DNA of 49,003 nt from positions 1 to 49,003 of the forward strand of contig CADBRT010000050.1 in the NCBI GenBank assembly GCA_902797055.1, written 5' to 3'. Origin of the DNA: an uncultured Spirochaetaceae bacterium (GTDB lineage Bacteria > Spirochaetota > Spirochaetia > Treponematales > Treponemataceae). The position numbers were made by a program, and so were the translations under genes. Numbering within the stretch: the first letter of the stretch is position 1; every line of letters begins with the position of its first letter. The notes beneath the pieces are model-generated. The model had not been told where the DNA came from, did not search any database, and saw only the letters and a list, made by a program, of their open reading frames with translations. Shown one piece after another: positions 1 to 9,498 of the stretch.

Positions 1-29
1 AGAGGATAGTGTCTAAATCTGTCTCTGTT

Positions 30-209
30 TCATATTTTTTGGAGTTCAAATCCAAGTACAGCACCGGGTAGGAAAGCCACGGCTCCCGCCCCTCCTCCTG
101 TGCCAATTCCAGCTCTTTTTGCTCCAGCGCAAGTCCAGAGAACAAATCTTTTTTGCCCAGAAAATACGCCTGCAATTATGCCAATCGGCAGTCTTCCAAT
201 TTCGCCCAT
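30..209 (-). CDS. possible small glycine-rich membrane protein (59 aa), doubtful
   Basis: This minus-strand frame starts at ATG 209 and stops at TGA 30-32. The predicted protein has a hydrophobic start (about residues 7-15) and a Gly/Ala-rich stretch (about residues 33-54) that could span a membrane. There is no clear Shine-Dalgarno site before the ATG. I do not recognise a family. It lies downstream of the strong terminator that ends the kinase/epimerase operon and would need its own promoter, which I cannot see. It could be a chance frame or the remnant of a longer gene running off the left edge. Confidence 0.15.
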   Translation of the reverse strand: MGEIGRLPIGIIAGVFSGQKRFVLWTCAGAKRAGIGTGGGAGAVAFLPGAVLGFELQKI

Positions 210-272
210 ACCGTCATACTATCACGTTTTTTTGATATGTACAAATTCCGCAAACGGAAACAAATCCCTGCA

Positions 273-309
273 GACAAAAATCCGGCTGAAGGCCCCCCTC
301 AACCGGATT
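273..309 (-). terminator. rho-independent terminator of the kinase-araD operon
   Basis: Read on the minus strand, arms AATCCGG and CCGGATT (279-285/303-309) continue inward with GTTGAGG pairing to CCTTCAG, giving about 13 pairs with two G-T wobbles and a G-rich loop. A short run of U follows (274-280). It lies about 65 bases after the araD stop codon. Confidence 0.8.
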
Positions 310-373
310 GTAATCAAATAAAATGGCATCTCAAAAAATTGCAATTTTTAAAAGATACTCTTGAAAAGGCGAC

Positions 374-1093
374 TTACTTCTTTGCCTGTCCGTAATAGGC
401 ATTCGGTCCGTGCTTGCGCTGGTAATGCTTGTCTACAATGTATTCAGGAAGCGGATTAGCGCGTGGCTCTATCATAATAGTGTTCAAAGCCATGTGGCTC
501 ACCTCTTCCAGAACAGCTGCGTTATACACAGCTTTGTCGGCAGTCGCACCCCAACAGAAAGGACCATGACCGCCGACGAGAACCATGTTCACTTCGGCAG
601 GGTTCAGCTTGAGGGAACGGAAGTGGCTGACGATGAGGTCGCCGGTCTCCTTTTCGTAATCGTTCTTTACCGCCTCAGCAGAAAGATATGGTGTGCAGGG
701 GACTTCCGTCTGAATGTGGTCGGCATGGGTTGTTCCAAAAAGAGGAACCGGGCGCACTGCCTGTGCCCAGCTTACGGCATACGTCGAATGTGTATGGATA
801 ATACCGTTGATAGCAGCACCGTCCTTAACTGCGAATTCCTTATACAGAACCACATGGGTCGGAGTGTCGCTCGACGGACGCAAATCCCCGTCAACCACCT
901 TGCCGTCAAGATCAACGATGACCATGCTCTCAGGAGTCAACTCCGGATATGGAACCCCGGACGGCTTTATAGCAAACACTCCTGCAGCCTTGTCAAAGGC
1001 ACTCACATTGCCCCATGTGTACAGCGCAAGATGCTGTGCTGGAATCTGCATATTGGCTTCGTAAGCCTGTTCACGTATTTCCTTGTAATTCAT
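374..1093 (-). CDS. araD: L-ribulose-5-phosphate 4-epimerase
   Basis: A class II aldolase-fold enzyme of 239 aa, close to the usual 231 aa. It converts L-ribulose 5-phosphate to D-xylulose 5-phosphate in the cytoplasm, feeding the pentose phosphate pathway. Zinc ligands are visible as Asp76 (in SSDTPTH), His100 and His102 (in IIHTHSTYA) and His176 (in GGHGPFCWG). The E. coli catalytic pair Asp120/Tyr229 corresponds to Asp125 (THADHI) and Tyr234 (NAYYGQ), with a constant five-residue offset. The start ATG follows an AGAGGA ribosome site. The gene sits 16 bases after the FGGY kinase on the same strand and is probably cotranscribed with it. The related UlaF/SgbE enzymes of ascorbate use are alternatives, but the kinase partner favours L-ribulose. 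Confidence 0.93.
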   Translation of the reverse strand: MNYKEIREQAYEANMQIPAQHLALYTWGNVSAFDKAAGVFAIKPSGVPYPELTPESMVIVDLDGKVVDGDLRPSSDTPTHVVLYKEFAVKDGAAINGIIHTHSTYAVSWAQAVRPVPLFGTTHADHIQTEVPCTPYLSAEAVKNDYEKETGDLIVSHFRSLKLNPAEVNMVLVGGHGPFCWGATADKAVYNAAVLEEVSHMALNTIMIEPRANPLPEYIVDKHYQRKHGPNAYYGQAKK

Positions 1094-1109
1094 CTTTCAT
1101 TCCTCTTGA

Positions 1110-2711
1110 TTAGTCCAGATTGTCGACGGCAGCGCGCTCTACGGCAAGTCCCTTCTTGTAGTTCGCGAAGAAGGCATTGAATCCGTCGATATCAGCCTGG
1201 TCAGGCTGTTCTGTCGTCACCTTTGCGGAAGCAAACACGCTCTTTGCCAGCCAGTCAGCGAGTTTTTCCCCGTTTCCGTTGACAAGGAAAGAAGCGAGCA
1301 GAGCCATGCCCCAAGGTCCGCCTTCTCCAGCAGTACTGAGGGCGCTCACCGGTGTGTGCATGGCAGCTGACATCACAGGAAGACCAACGCCCTGAGTCTT
1401 AAAGAAGCCGCCGTGACCGGTGAGTCTGTCGATCTTTACGTGCTCCTCATCAAAGAGGATGTCCATTCCAGTGCGGAGTGCACCGAGAGCGGTGAAAAGT
1501 TGTGCGCGCATAAAGTTTTCAAGTGTGAACTTTGCATTCTGCGTGCGGACGAACAGCGGTCTACCGGAGGCAAAGCCAGTCATGCTCTCGCCAGAGATAT
1601 AGTTGTACGGAATGAGTCCGCCGCAGTCCTTGTCTCCCTTCATTGCACAGGCAAGCAGCCTGTCATACAGCGTGCCCTTGTCAAACGACGCGCCCAGAAG
1701 TTCCGCTGCGGCGCCGAAGAGTTTAATCCATTTGTCATACTCGCCGGTGCAGTTGTTGGCATGAGCCATTGCAGCAGGTTTTCCGTCCGGTGTCGCAACA
1801 ATATCAATCAACCCGCCGTAGGCCTTTGAGAGAGCCTTTTCCAAAACGACCATAGCAAAGACTGATGTTCCGGCAGAAACGTTTCCTGTACGCGGAGCGA
1901 CGGAATTCGTTGCCACCATACCAGTGCCAGCATCTCCTTCTGGAGGTGCAAGCGGAGTACCAGGCTCCAGTTCTCCATCTTTGTCCAGCCATTTTGCGCC
2001 TTCCTCTGTCAGTTTTCCGGCATCTGCACCGGCGCTCAAACACTGTGGAAGCAAGTCTTCAAGCTTCCAGCTGAAACCGCACGGTGCGACAAGTTCGTTG
2101 AACTGGGCAATCATGTTCTTATTGTAATCGCAGGTGGCGTCGTCTACAGGGAACATACCGGAGGCGTCACCGACACCGAGCACCTTTTTGCCGGTGAGCA
2201 TGCAGTGGACATACCCTGCCAAGGTTGTAAAGAAAGCGACATCCTTTACATGAGGTTCATTCTTAAGAATTGCCTGATACAGATGGGCAATGCTCCAGCG
2301 CTCAGGAATAGGATAGTTGAACAAAGCGGAAAGTTTCTTGCTTGCTTCGCCGGTGATTGTGTTGCGCCATGTGCGGAACGGAACCAGCAGCGTACCGTTT
2401 TTATCAAATGCAAGATAGCCGTGCATCATAGCACTGATGCCCAAGGCACGGAGTTTTTTGAGAGAAACACCGTATTTTGCTTTGACATCTTTTTTCATGT
2501 CCGCGAATGCAGTGGAAATGCCGTTGTGAATCTCATCGAGAGAGTAAGTCCACACACCGTCAACGAGGGAGTTCTCCCAGTCAAACGCTCCGCTCGCAAC
2601 AGGCTCGTTGGCAGAGTTTATGAGCACGGCCTTAATACGGGTAGAGCCGAATTCAATACCTAAGATTGCCTTTCCGTCCGCAATCTCCTGAGCAACTTGT
2701 TCTTTAGTCAT
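1110..2711 (-). CDS. FGGY-family carbohydrate kinase, probable L-ribulokinase
   Basis: This 533-aa protein is a two-domain sugar kinase of the FGGY/ASKHA fold. The N-terminal phosphate loop is LGIEFGSTRIK (17-27), with Glu where many members have Asp. The second nucleotide motif is GNVSAGTSVFAM, and a glycine-rich GHGGFFKT lies near residue 440. The family phosphorylates pentuloses or hexuloses with ATP. Because araD follows 16 bases downstream, L-ribulose (or another pentulose giving L-ribulose 5-phosphate) is the likely substrate. It belongs to the divergent araB-like branch rather than the classical AraB, so I leave the symbol empty. No isomerase or sugar transporter is in the window. The divergent gene is dnaE, and their promoters share 2712-3004. 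Confidence 0.8.
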   Translation of the reverse strand: MTKEQVAQEIADGKAILGIEFGSTRIKAVLINSANEPVASGAFDWENSLVDGVWTYSLDEIHNGISTAFADMKKDVKAKYGVSLKKLRALGISAMMHGYLAFDKNGTLLVPFRTWRNTITGEASKKLSALFNYPIPERWSIAHLYQAILKNEPHVKDVAFFTTLAGYVHCMLTGKKVLGVGDASGMFPVDDATCDYNKNMIAQFNELVAPCGFSWKLEDLLPQCLSAGADAGKLTEEGAKWLDKDGELEPGTPLAPPEGDAGTGMVATNSVAPRTGNVSAGTSVFAMVVLEKALSKAYGGLIDIVATPDGKPAAMAHANNCTGEYDKWIKLFGAAAELLGASFDKGTLYDRLLACAMKGDKDCGGLIPYNYISGESMTGFASGRPLFVRTQNAKFTLENFMRAQLFTALGALRTGMDILFDEEHVKIDRLTGHGGFFKTQGVGLPVMSAAMHTPVSALSTAGEGGPWGMALLASFLVNGNGEKLADWLAKSVFASAKVTTEQPDQADIDGFNAFFANYKKGLAVERAAVDNLD

Positions 2712-2895
2712 TCTATTTCTCCTACGCCAGGTACATGCCTGAACATCAATACACCCGGGACTTTTTACAGTAACCGATTTCTTCTATTATTAAATGACTT
2801 TGTGAAAAAAGCAAGTGTTTCATCGCGTTTTTTTGGTATTTATCGACTTGAATTGATACAATATTCTACGGATGCCCCTCTGCTGTCCCCTGCTA

Positions 2896-2925
2896 TTGAG
2901 AGAACTAGGCTGTATATGATATACT
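2896..2925 (+). promoter_or_regulatory. sigma-70 promoter of dnaE
   Basis: TTGAGA (2896-2901), an 18-base spacer, then TATACT (2920-2925). Transcription would start near 2932, giving a leader of about 70 bases to dnaE. A second weaker pair (TTGGTA/TACAAT) lies about 60 bases upstream. The divergent kinase promoter is not clear. Confidence 0.45.
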
Positions 2926-3004
2926 GCAACCGTTCATTTATTAAAGAAAACACTGACAACCACAGCGTTTCAAGATGCCTTAAAACAGGAGATTACCAAA
3001 ACAC

Positions 3005-6000
3005 ATGGCAGATATACACGTATTTCCAGACGCGCCGGAAGGTACGCCTGAAAGTAAATTTGTCCATTTACACGTGCACTCGGACTATTCCTTATTGGAC
3101 GGAGCCAGCAAACTTGATACCTTGATTGCCAGGGCAAAAGAGCTGAACATGAAAGCCCTTGCCTTGACTGACCACGGAAACATGTACGGAGTACTGAACT
3201 TTGAGCACATCTGCCATGCAAACGGAATCAATCCGCTCGTAGGCGAAGAGTTCTACGTCGCGGAAGGCAGTCACAAAGACCACAAAGAAATTCCTTATTC
3301 CAAAAACGGCAAGCATTCCTACTACTACCACTTGATTCTGATTGCAATGAACGACACCGGCTACAAAAACCTCAGCTGGTTGTCTTCCATCGCATTCACC
3401 GAAGGAATGTACTATAAACCGCGTATCGACTGGGAACTACTCCAGCGGTACCACGAGGGGCTCATCTGCCTGAGCGCCTGCATACAGGGTGAAATACCCA
3501 AAGCGCTTCTGTTCGGAGATGAGGAGCGTGCCTATGAAACTGCGAAAAAATATCAGGAACTCTTCGGCAAGGACCACTACTACATAGAACTTCAAGACCA
3601 CGGGCTTGAAGACCAGAAAGCCGTCGCCCCGAAGTTGATAAAACTCGCTCACGACCTCGACATTCCGCTCGTCGTCACAAACGACATACACTACTGCCGC
3701 CGGGAAGACGCGGAAGCACAGGATGTACTCGTCTGCATCGGTACCAAAAAACTGCTCAAAGACCCGAACCGCATGCACTTTCAGGGTGACCAGTGGTACA
3801 TGAAGACGGAAGACGAAATGAGACAGCTCTTCCCCCAATGCCCGGAAGCCATTGACAATACACTGAAGATTGCCTCCATGTGCAATCTGACTATTCATCA
3901 GTACAAAACACAGGAGCTCAAAGATACGCTCCCTGTCTACCAGATTCCCAAGGAATACGTTTCGCAGGATGCCTTTGTGCTCCACTTGGTACAGGACGGA
4001 TTGCGCAAACGGTACGGAGACAGGCTGAACAATCCCGAAGACCAAAAGATGATAATCGACCGCGCCATGTATGAACTGGGAATCATCTTTAAAATGGGAT
4101 TCTCCGGCTACTTCCTGATTGTGTGGGAATTCATCAACTGGTCAAAATCGCTTTACGACACAAAGAAACAGCAGAAGAAACACTACATTCCGATTGGACC
4201 GGGACGCGGTTCAGGTGCAGGATCTCTGGTCGCCTATGCAATGACGATTACAGACATAGACCCGTTCCGATTCAAACTGATTTTCGAACGATTTCTTAAC
4301 CCAGAGCGCGTCTCCATGCCGGATTTTGACGTGGACATGGACTTCGAATTCCGCGAAGAAATCATCAAACACACTGAAGACTGGTACGGGGAACCGCAGG
4401 TCGGGCATATCGTAACTTTCGGTACTGAAAAACCAAAGCAAGTCATTGCGGACGTTGGGCGTGTTCTGGACATTCCGCTGTCAGAAGTGAACATGCTCAA
4501 AAAAAGCATACCGGACAACCCGAAGGCAAAGCTCAAGGACGCATTCAGTGAGCCGACAGAAAAGATGCCGGACGGCGGACAGCTCATACCATACAAAGAC
4601 GATCCCCGCTATCAGGATTTGTTCCGGCTGTGCTTCAAACTGGAAAACGTCAACCGCAACACTGGTCTGCACGCTTCCGGCATGGTCATCGGCAAAACGG
4701 CACTGCCGAACTGGGCGCCGGTGTTCAAAGATGCCAAAACCGGCAAAGTCGCAGTTCAGTACACCATGGACATCATTGAACCGTGCGGTCTGGTCAAATT
4801 CGACTACCTCGGTCTCAAAACGCTCTCCCTCATCCGCTATGTGGAAGATATCATAAACAAGCACCGTAAGGAAGGAGAACCGGAATTCCATGCCGACCAA
4901 GTCAGCGAAACAGATGCAAAAACGTTCGACTTGTTCTGTCGCGGGGACACCGTTGCTGTATTCCAGTTTGAATCACCGGGAATGCAGAAGATCCTGCGAC
5001 AGGCAAAGCCCCGCTGCATAGAAGAGATTGTTGCTTTGAACGCCCTGTACCGGCCGGGACCGATGGACTACATTCCGCAGTACATTGAAGGCAAGTGGCA
5101 TCCGGAAACCATCCACTACCCCGACCCCTGTCTTGAAGACATTCTGAAAGAAACCTACGGCGTTATGGTCTACCAGGAACAGGTTATGCAGGTCTCCCAG
5201 AAGATTGCAGGATTCAGCCTGGGCGCCGCAGATATGCTGCGCCGTGCCATGGGAAAGAAAAAGCCCGAAGTCCTCATGGGCAAGAAGAAGGAGTTTGAGG
5301 AAGGTGCTGTCAAACAGGGCTTCACCAAAGAACATGCTGACGAAATTTTTGACATCATGATTCCGTTCGCCGGCTACGGATTCAACAAATCCCATGCGGC
5401 AGCGTATTCCGTCGTCGCTTACCGGACAGCATGGCTCAAGGCGAACCGTCCTGCAGAATTCATGGCGGGCAACCTTACGAACGAAATCACCTCAACAGAC
5501 AAACTGCCTGTCTACATAGAAGAAGCCCGTAAAATGGGCATAGCGGTCGACCCGCCGGACATCAACCGCTCAGACGAAATCTTCGACGTCGTGGACGGAC
5601 GCATCGTCTTCGGACTCATGGGAATCAAGGGCATGGGACAGTCATCAGCTGAAGCGATTGTAAAAGAGCGCACAGAAAACGGACCGTTCAAAAGTTTTTT
5701 GGACTTCATGGACAGGATGAAAGTAACCGACGTCAACAAGCGTGTTCTGGAGTGTCTCATCAAGACAGGAGCCTTCGACAAACTCGGTCAGACCCGTGCG
5801 ACACTGCTCGCAAACTACGAAGCCGTCATGTCATATGAAGACAAAAAGCGCGCCGGTTCAGAGTTCGGGCAGGGAAGTCTTTTTGAAGATGCCGGCATTA
5901 AAGAATTCGCCGACTACAAGTTCGAGGAAGTCGAAGAAATGCCGAAGATGGAAATGCTCAACATGGAAAAGGAGTTCGTCGGGTGCTACGTCTCCGGACA

Positions 6001-6640
6001 TCCGCTCGACGACTGGCGAAAGCTGATTGAAACATGCGTCACTGTCGACAGCGAAAACATCGACCGCATCGGAAAGGAAGACAAAGCGCACAAAGACGCG
6101 CTCATCGCCAGCGGACAAAAACCATGGCAGATAAAAAACACCGGACGCACCTATGTCGCAGCAGGCATGATTCAGAGTATGCGGCCGTTTATGACAAAGA
6201 AGGGCGAAAGCATGTGCTTTGCCAAGCTCTCGGATTTCAAGGGAACCATCGACATCACATTCTTCCCTAAAGTCTGGGAAGGCATAAAAGACCAGATACA
6301 CGAAGAGGGCATCTACGCATTTAAAGGCAAAGTGGACGGTTCCCGGGAAACACCGTCCCTGCTCATCGATTCCCTCGAAGACCCCAAGACGCTGGAAGAA
6401 CACTCAGCAACAAGCGTTCACATCCAGATGGAAAACGGATTCAAGAGCGTTAAGGAAATCAATGATATAAAGGATTTTTTATTTGGCGCACAGGGCAATT
6501 GCTATGTATATTTCCATATAGATGCAGACGGTCAGCAGTACGTCGTCAAAGCGAATTCTCAGATGACAGCACCAAGCGGTGAAGATTTCCTCCACTCGCT
6601 CAAAGATATGCCTCTGGTGCACGATGTCTGGACAGAATAG
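3005..6640 (+). CDS. dnaE: DNA polymerase III alpha subunit
   Basis: This 1211-aa protein is the replicative polymerase catalytic subunit (family C). The N-terminal PHP domain starts at about residue 20 with HLHVHSDYSLLDG and LALTDHGNMYG. The palm carries the catalytic Asp pair in MPDFDVDMDFEF (about residues 437-448). The finger/thumb region includes ALYRPGPMDYIP and GYGFNKSHAAAYS, both typical of DnaE. A C-terminal OB fold follows (about 1050-1150, with FAKLSDFKGTID). It lacks a proofreading exonuclease insertion, so it is DnaE and not PolC. Start ATG 3005 follows an AGGAG site 13 bases upstream, which is rather far. It is first in a run with yggT and recG. Confidence 0.98.
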   Translation: MADIHVFPDAPEGTPESKFVHLHVHSDYSLLDGASKLDTLIARAKELNMKALALTDHGNMYGVLNFEHICHANGINPLVGEEFYVAEGSHKDHKEIPYSKNGKHSYYYHLILIAMNDTGYKNLSWLSSIAFTEGMYYKPRIDWELLQRYHEGLICLSACIQGEIPKALLFGDEERAYETAKKYQELFGKDHYYIELQDHGLEDQKAVAPKLIKLAHDLDIPLVVTNDIHYCRREDAEAQDVLVCIGTKKLLKDPNRMHFQGDQWYMKTEDEMRQLFPQCPEAIDNTLKIASMCNLTIHQYKTQELKDTLPVYQIPKEYVSQDAFVLHLVQDGLRKRYGDRLNNPEDQKMIIDRAMYELGIIFKMGFSGYFLIVWEFINWSKSLYDTKKQQKKHYIPIGPGRGSGAGSLVAYAMTITDIDPFRFKLIFERFLNPERVSMPDFDVDMDFEFREEIIKHTEDWYGEPQVGHIVTFGTEKPKQVIADVGRVLDIPLSEVNMLKKSIPDNPKAKLKDAFSEPTEKMPDGGQLIPYKDDPRYQDLFRLCFKLENVNRNTGLHASGMVIGKTALPNWAPVFKDAKTGKVAVQYTMDIIEPCGLVKFDYLGLKTLSLIRYVEDIINKHRKEGEPEFHADQVSETDAKTFDLFCRGDTVAVFQFESPGMQKILRQAKPRCIEEIVALNALYRPGPMDYIPQYIEGKWHPETIHYPDPCLEDILKETYGVMVYQEQVMQVSQKIAGFSLGAADMLRRAMGKKKPEVLMGKKKEFEEGAVKQGFTKEHADEIFDIMIPFAGYGFNKSHAAAYSVVAYRTAWLKANRPAEFMAGNLTNEITSTDKLPVYIEEARKMGIAVDPPDINRSDEIFDVVDGRIVFGLMGIKGMGQSSAEAIVKERTENGPFKSFLDFMDRMKVTDVNKRVLECLIKTGAFDKLGQTRATLLANYEAVMSYEDKKRAGSEFGQGSLFEDAGIKEFADYKFEEVEEMPKMEMLNMEKEFVGCYVSGHPLDDWRKLIETCVTVDSENIDRIGKEDKAHKDALIASGQKPWQIKNTGRTYVAAGMIQSMRPFMTKKGESMCFAKLSDFKGTIDITFFPKVWEGIKDQIHEEGIYAFKGKVDGSRETPSLLIDSLEDPKTLEEHSATSVHIQMENGFKSVKEINDIKDFLFGAQGNCYVYFHIDADGQQYVVKANSQMTAPSGEDFLHSLKDMPLVHDVWTE

Positions 6641-6654
6641 GGAGTGTGAAATTT

Positions 6655-7251
6655 ATGAACGGAATTATCGGAACAGTTCTTTCAATCATGTCAGCGGGAC
6701 TTGCCATATACAGCTTGCTTTGCTTCATACGGATTATCCTTACATGGATTCCGTCTGCCTACCGGGCAGCAGGAAAATTAGCCGCCATTTGCGACCCCTA
6801 TCTGAACCTGTTCAGAGGCATCTCATGGCTCCGGTTCGGCGGTTTTGACTTCAGCCCCGCTCTCGCACTCTGTCTGCTCGAAGCCGTACGCTCCGTCATA
6901 ACGAGTCTGGCCCGCGGCAGCCATCTGTCCATCGGTTATCTCCTCGCCATGATTCTTTCAATGGCGTGGAGCATTGTCAACTCCTTCATCTGGTTCATCG
7001 TCATAGTGCTCGTCATCCGCCTTATCATGCTGCTTTTGAACCCGAACAGCTACAGAGGTCCCATTATGTCACAGTTTGACAGCGCAGTTTCTGGCATTGT
7101 CTACAGAATCACCAAAGTCTTCACCAACGGCAAGCAGGTATCCTATAAAACAGGCATTCTCATTTCAATCGGAGTGCTGATTGTACTCAACTTGGGGCTC
7201 GGCTTTGTCATGGCGAGGATTGAAAGCATTATTTTCAGCCTGCCCTTCTGA
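6655..7251 (+). CDS. YggT-family membrane protein
   Basis: This 198-aa integral membrane protein has two copies of the YggT pattern: hydrophobic segments around residues 5-27, 55-80, 95-120 and 165-185, and the family's I-L-T-W-I-P signature near residue 27. YggT proteins are small inner-membrane proteins tied to osmotic stress and, in some bacteria, to cell shape or division; the exact role is not settled. I chose ATG 6655 over GTG 6646 because the GGAG at 6641-6644 lies 10 bases before the ATG but only one base before the GTG. It begins 14 bases after dnaE and ends 3 bases before recG, so the three are likely one transcription unit. Confidence 0.8.
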   Translation: MNGIIGTVLSIMSAGLAIYSLLCFIRIILTWIPSAYRAAGKLAAICDPYLNLFRGISWLRFGGFDFSPALALCLLEAVRSVITSLARGSHLSIGYLLAMILSMAWSIVNSFIWFIVIVLVIRLIMLLLNPNSYRGPIMSQFDSAVSGIVYRITKVFTNGKQVSYKTGILISIGVLIVLNLGLGFVMARIESIIFSLPF

Positions 7252-7254
7252 TAC

Positions 7255-9483
7255 ATGAAACTGGAAGATATTGGCTCTGCTGTGGAAAACCTGCCGGGTG
7301 TAGGACCTGCCACAGCAAAGCAATTCGCCAGACTGAACATTTTCACCGTCGGTGGACTGCTTTCGTTCTACCCCAGAGACTACGAAGACAGGACACAGAG
7401 AGTCCCTCTGTCCGAATATGCATCACACCCGAAAGTCCACACCATCTGCAAAGTGACCGCTCATAGCTGGATTGGCTACGGACAAATGAAAACCCTCAAA
7501 ATCGCCATTACTGACGGAAGTGCTGATGCGTATCTCGTTGCATTCGGGCGGGCATTTCTAGAAAACAGCCTGCCGGAAGGCAGTATCATTTCCGTCACCG
7601 GATCCTTTCAAGTAAAATACGGTACCCTGCAGTCAACGTCGTTTGAAGCCTCCAGACTCGCATACGACGGGAAACTCTCAGACTATGCAGGTACCACCAT
7701 GCCCGATACCGGGGTGCAGCCCGTCTATCATCTGACGGAAGGATTGTCCCAAAAAACGGTGCAGAAAGCAGTTGGTGCAGCGCTTAAACAGTACGTCAAG
7801 GCGATTGATGATGAAATCCCCGAAGAAATCCGCAGCCGCAGGAACCTTCTGCACAAGGCCGATGCCATAAAGGGAATCCACACGCCTCAAAACGTTTCTC
7901 AGCTTCAGGAAGCGAAAAAGACGCTCATATATGAAGAACTCTACAGCTTTGAATACAAAATGGCCTGCCGCGCGCTCGAGCATCGGGGCAGACTGCCGAC
8001 TGCAGATGAGACGGCTGTCTTTGAAACAGGAGGTGGAAATCAGCAGGAAAACCGAGGCGCACCTGAAGCATACCAGTATTTCTCCACCCCTGACTCCATA
8101 AAGGAGGCCTTTGAAAAAACGCTCTCTCCGCTGCAGAAAAAGCTTTTAGAGCGCCTTACGTTTACCCTTACGGAAGGACAGATGCAGGCTATCACCGAGA
8201 TGAACACCGACATCGACAAAAGCGCGCAGGACAGGAACAGCCTGCTGAATACAGCGTCAGGGAAAATAGAGGATGAGTCGCGCCCGCCTTTTTCCATGCA
8301 GCGCCTTCTTCAGGGAGATGTCGGAAGCGGAAAAACGCTCGTGTCATTCTTCGCCTGTCTACGCACCATAGACTACGGCGAACAGTGTGCGCTTCTGGCG
8401 CCGACAGAGCTCCTTGCCCGTCAACACGCAGAGAACGCCGCGAAAATGCTGGAACCGCTCGGAGTCAACGTAGCATTTCTGACAGGAAATCTCAAAGCGA
8501 AGGGACGAAAACTGCTTTTAGACGCACTGCAGAAAGGTGACATCGACATAGCAGTCGGCACCCATGCACTTTTTGCCCAAGGCGTCGTTTATAAACAGCT
8601 TGCCCTTGCGGTTATCGACGAACAACACCGGTTCGGAGTCACACAGAGGGAATCTATCATAGCGAAAGGGCGGATAACACAAGGAGAGCGCACTCATTCA
8701 CCTGATGTTCTCATGATGAGTGCAACACCGATTCCTCAAACGCTTGCACTCACCGTTTTCGGAGACCTGGACATCAGCTCCATCAGAACAATGCCCTGCG
8801 GCCGAAAACCGATACGAACCTATGTCAGCGTCATCGGTCATGAAAGCAATGTCTATGAGGCTGTCAGAAAGGAACTCGCTGCCGGTCACCAGGCATACTT
8901 TGTCTACCCGCGGATAGGCGGAGAGGGAGACAATCCAGACACCGATGACAAATCACTGAAATCCGCAGAGGAGATGTTCACCTATCTGTCGCACCAAGTC
9001 TATCCTGAATACACATGCGCACTAGTGCACAGCAAAGTCGATGAAGATGAACAGCACCACATTCTCAATGAATTCAAAGAAAATAAGGTACAGGTGCTTG
9101 TTGCAACGACCGTAGTTGAAGTGGGAGTGGATGTCCCGAATGCCACCTGCATCGTAATCGAACATGCAGACAGATTCGGTCTTGCAGAACTCCATCAGTT
9201 GCGCGGAAGGGTCGGGCGCGGAAACCTGCAATCATTCTGTTTTCTAGTCTATGGAAAAAACATCACAGAAACGGGAAAGGCACGTCTGAAAGCTCTGCAC
9301 GAAACGACAGACGGTTTCAGAATTGCCGAAGAAGATTTGAAACTGCGCGGTCCGGGGGAAGTCTCCGGCACCGAACAGTCAGGCTATCTTTCACTCGGCA
9401 TTGCGGACATATCGAGAGACAAAGACATACTCGCGATTGCCCGTTATGACGCTTTTGAACAATTAAAAAAGAAAGTACGCTAA
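7255..9483 (+). CDS. recG: ATP-dependent DNA helicase RecG
   Basis: RecG reverses stalled replication forks and moves Holliday junctions. The 742-aa product has the N-terminal wedge (OB fold, about residues 55-150), then the superfamily 2 helicase motor: motif I GDVGSGKT (about 354-361), motif II DEQHRFGV (about 454), motif III MMSATPIPQTLAL, and motif VI QLRGRVGRG. It is somewhat longer than the usual 690 aa because of low-complexity insertions near residues 250-285 and 320-345, between the wedge and motif I. The start is three bases after the yggT stop with no Shine-Dalgarno site, which suggests translational coupling. It ends 15 bases from the convergent sigma-factor gene. Confidence 0.96.
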   Translation: MKLEDIGSAVENLPGVGPATAKQFARLNIFTVGGLLSFYPRDYEDRTQRVPLSEYASHPKVHTICKVTAHSWIGYGQMKTLKIAITDGSADAYLVAFGRAFLENSLPEGSIISVTGSFQVKYGTLQSTSFEASRLAYDGKLSDYAGTTMPDTGVQPVYHLTEGLSQKTVQKAVGAALKQYVKAIDDEIPEEIRSRRNLLHKADAIKGIHTPQNVSQLQEAKKTLIYEELYSFEYKMACRALEHRGRLPTADETAVFETGGGNQQENRGAPEAYQYFSTPDSIKEAFEKTLSPLQKKLLERLTFTLTEGQMQAITEMNTDIDKSAQDRNSLLNTASGKIEDESRPPFSMQRLLQGDVGSGKTLVSFFACLRTIDYGEQCALLAPTELLARQHAENAAKMLEPLGVNVAFLTGNLKAKGRKLLLDALQKGDIDIAVGTHALFAQGVVYKQLALAVIDEQHRFGVTQRESIIAKGRITQGERTHSPDVLMMSATPIPQTLALTVFGDLDISSIRTMPCGRKPIRTYVSVIGHESNVYEAVRKELAAGHQAYFVYPRIGGEGDNPDTDDKSLKSAEEMFTYLSHQVYPEYTCALVHSKVDEDEQHHILNEFKENKVQVLVATTVVEVGVDVPNATCIVIEHADRFGLAELHQLRGRVGRGNLQSFCFLVYGKNITETGKARLKALHETTDGFRIAEEDLKLRGPGEVSGTEQSGYLSLGIADISRDKDILAIARYDAFEQLKKKVR

Positions 9484-9498
9484 TATTAATAGAAGTAG

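Larger units (their letters stand above)
1..373. other. intergenic left edge
   Basis: No confident gene lies here. The stretch holds the araD-side terminator (273-309), a short hairpin with arms TTCCG/CGGAA around 246-259, and one marginal minus-strand reading frame (30-209, listed separately). Plus-strand frames over 100-395 have no ribosome site and read through the terminator, so I do not treat them as genes. Confidence 0.6.

Noticed and set aside
40-70. A GTTCAAATCC sequence like a tRNA T-loop
   Set aside because: The stem positions next to the loop do not pair in tRNA register and no acceptor, D or anticodon arms can be found.
100-395. Two plus-strand reading frames
   Set aside because: No ribosome site, low-complexity composition, and they cross the strong terminator hairpin at 273-309.
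410-1180. Long plus-strand frame opposite araD (256 codons)
   Set aside because: Entirely antisense to a clear gene and without recognisable domains; typical shadow frame.
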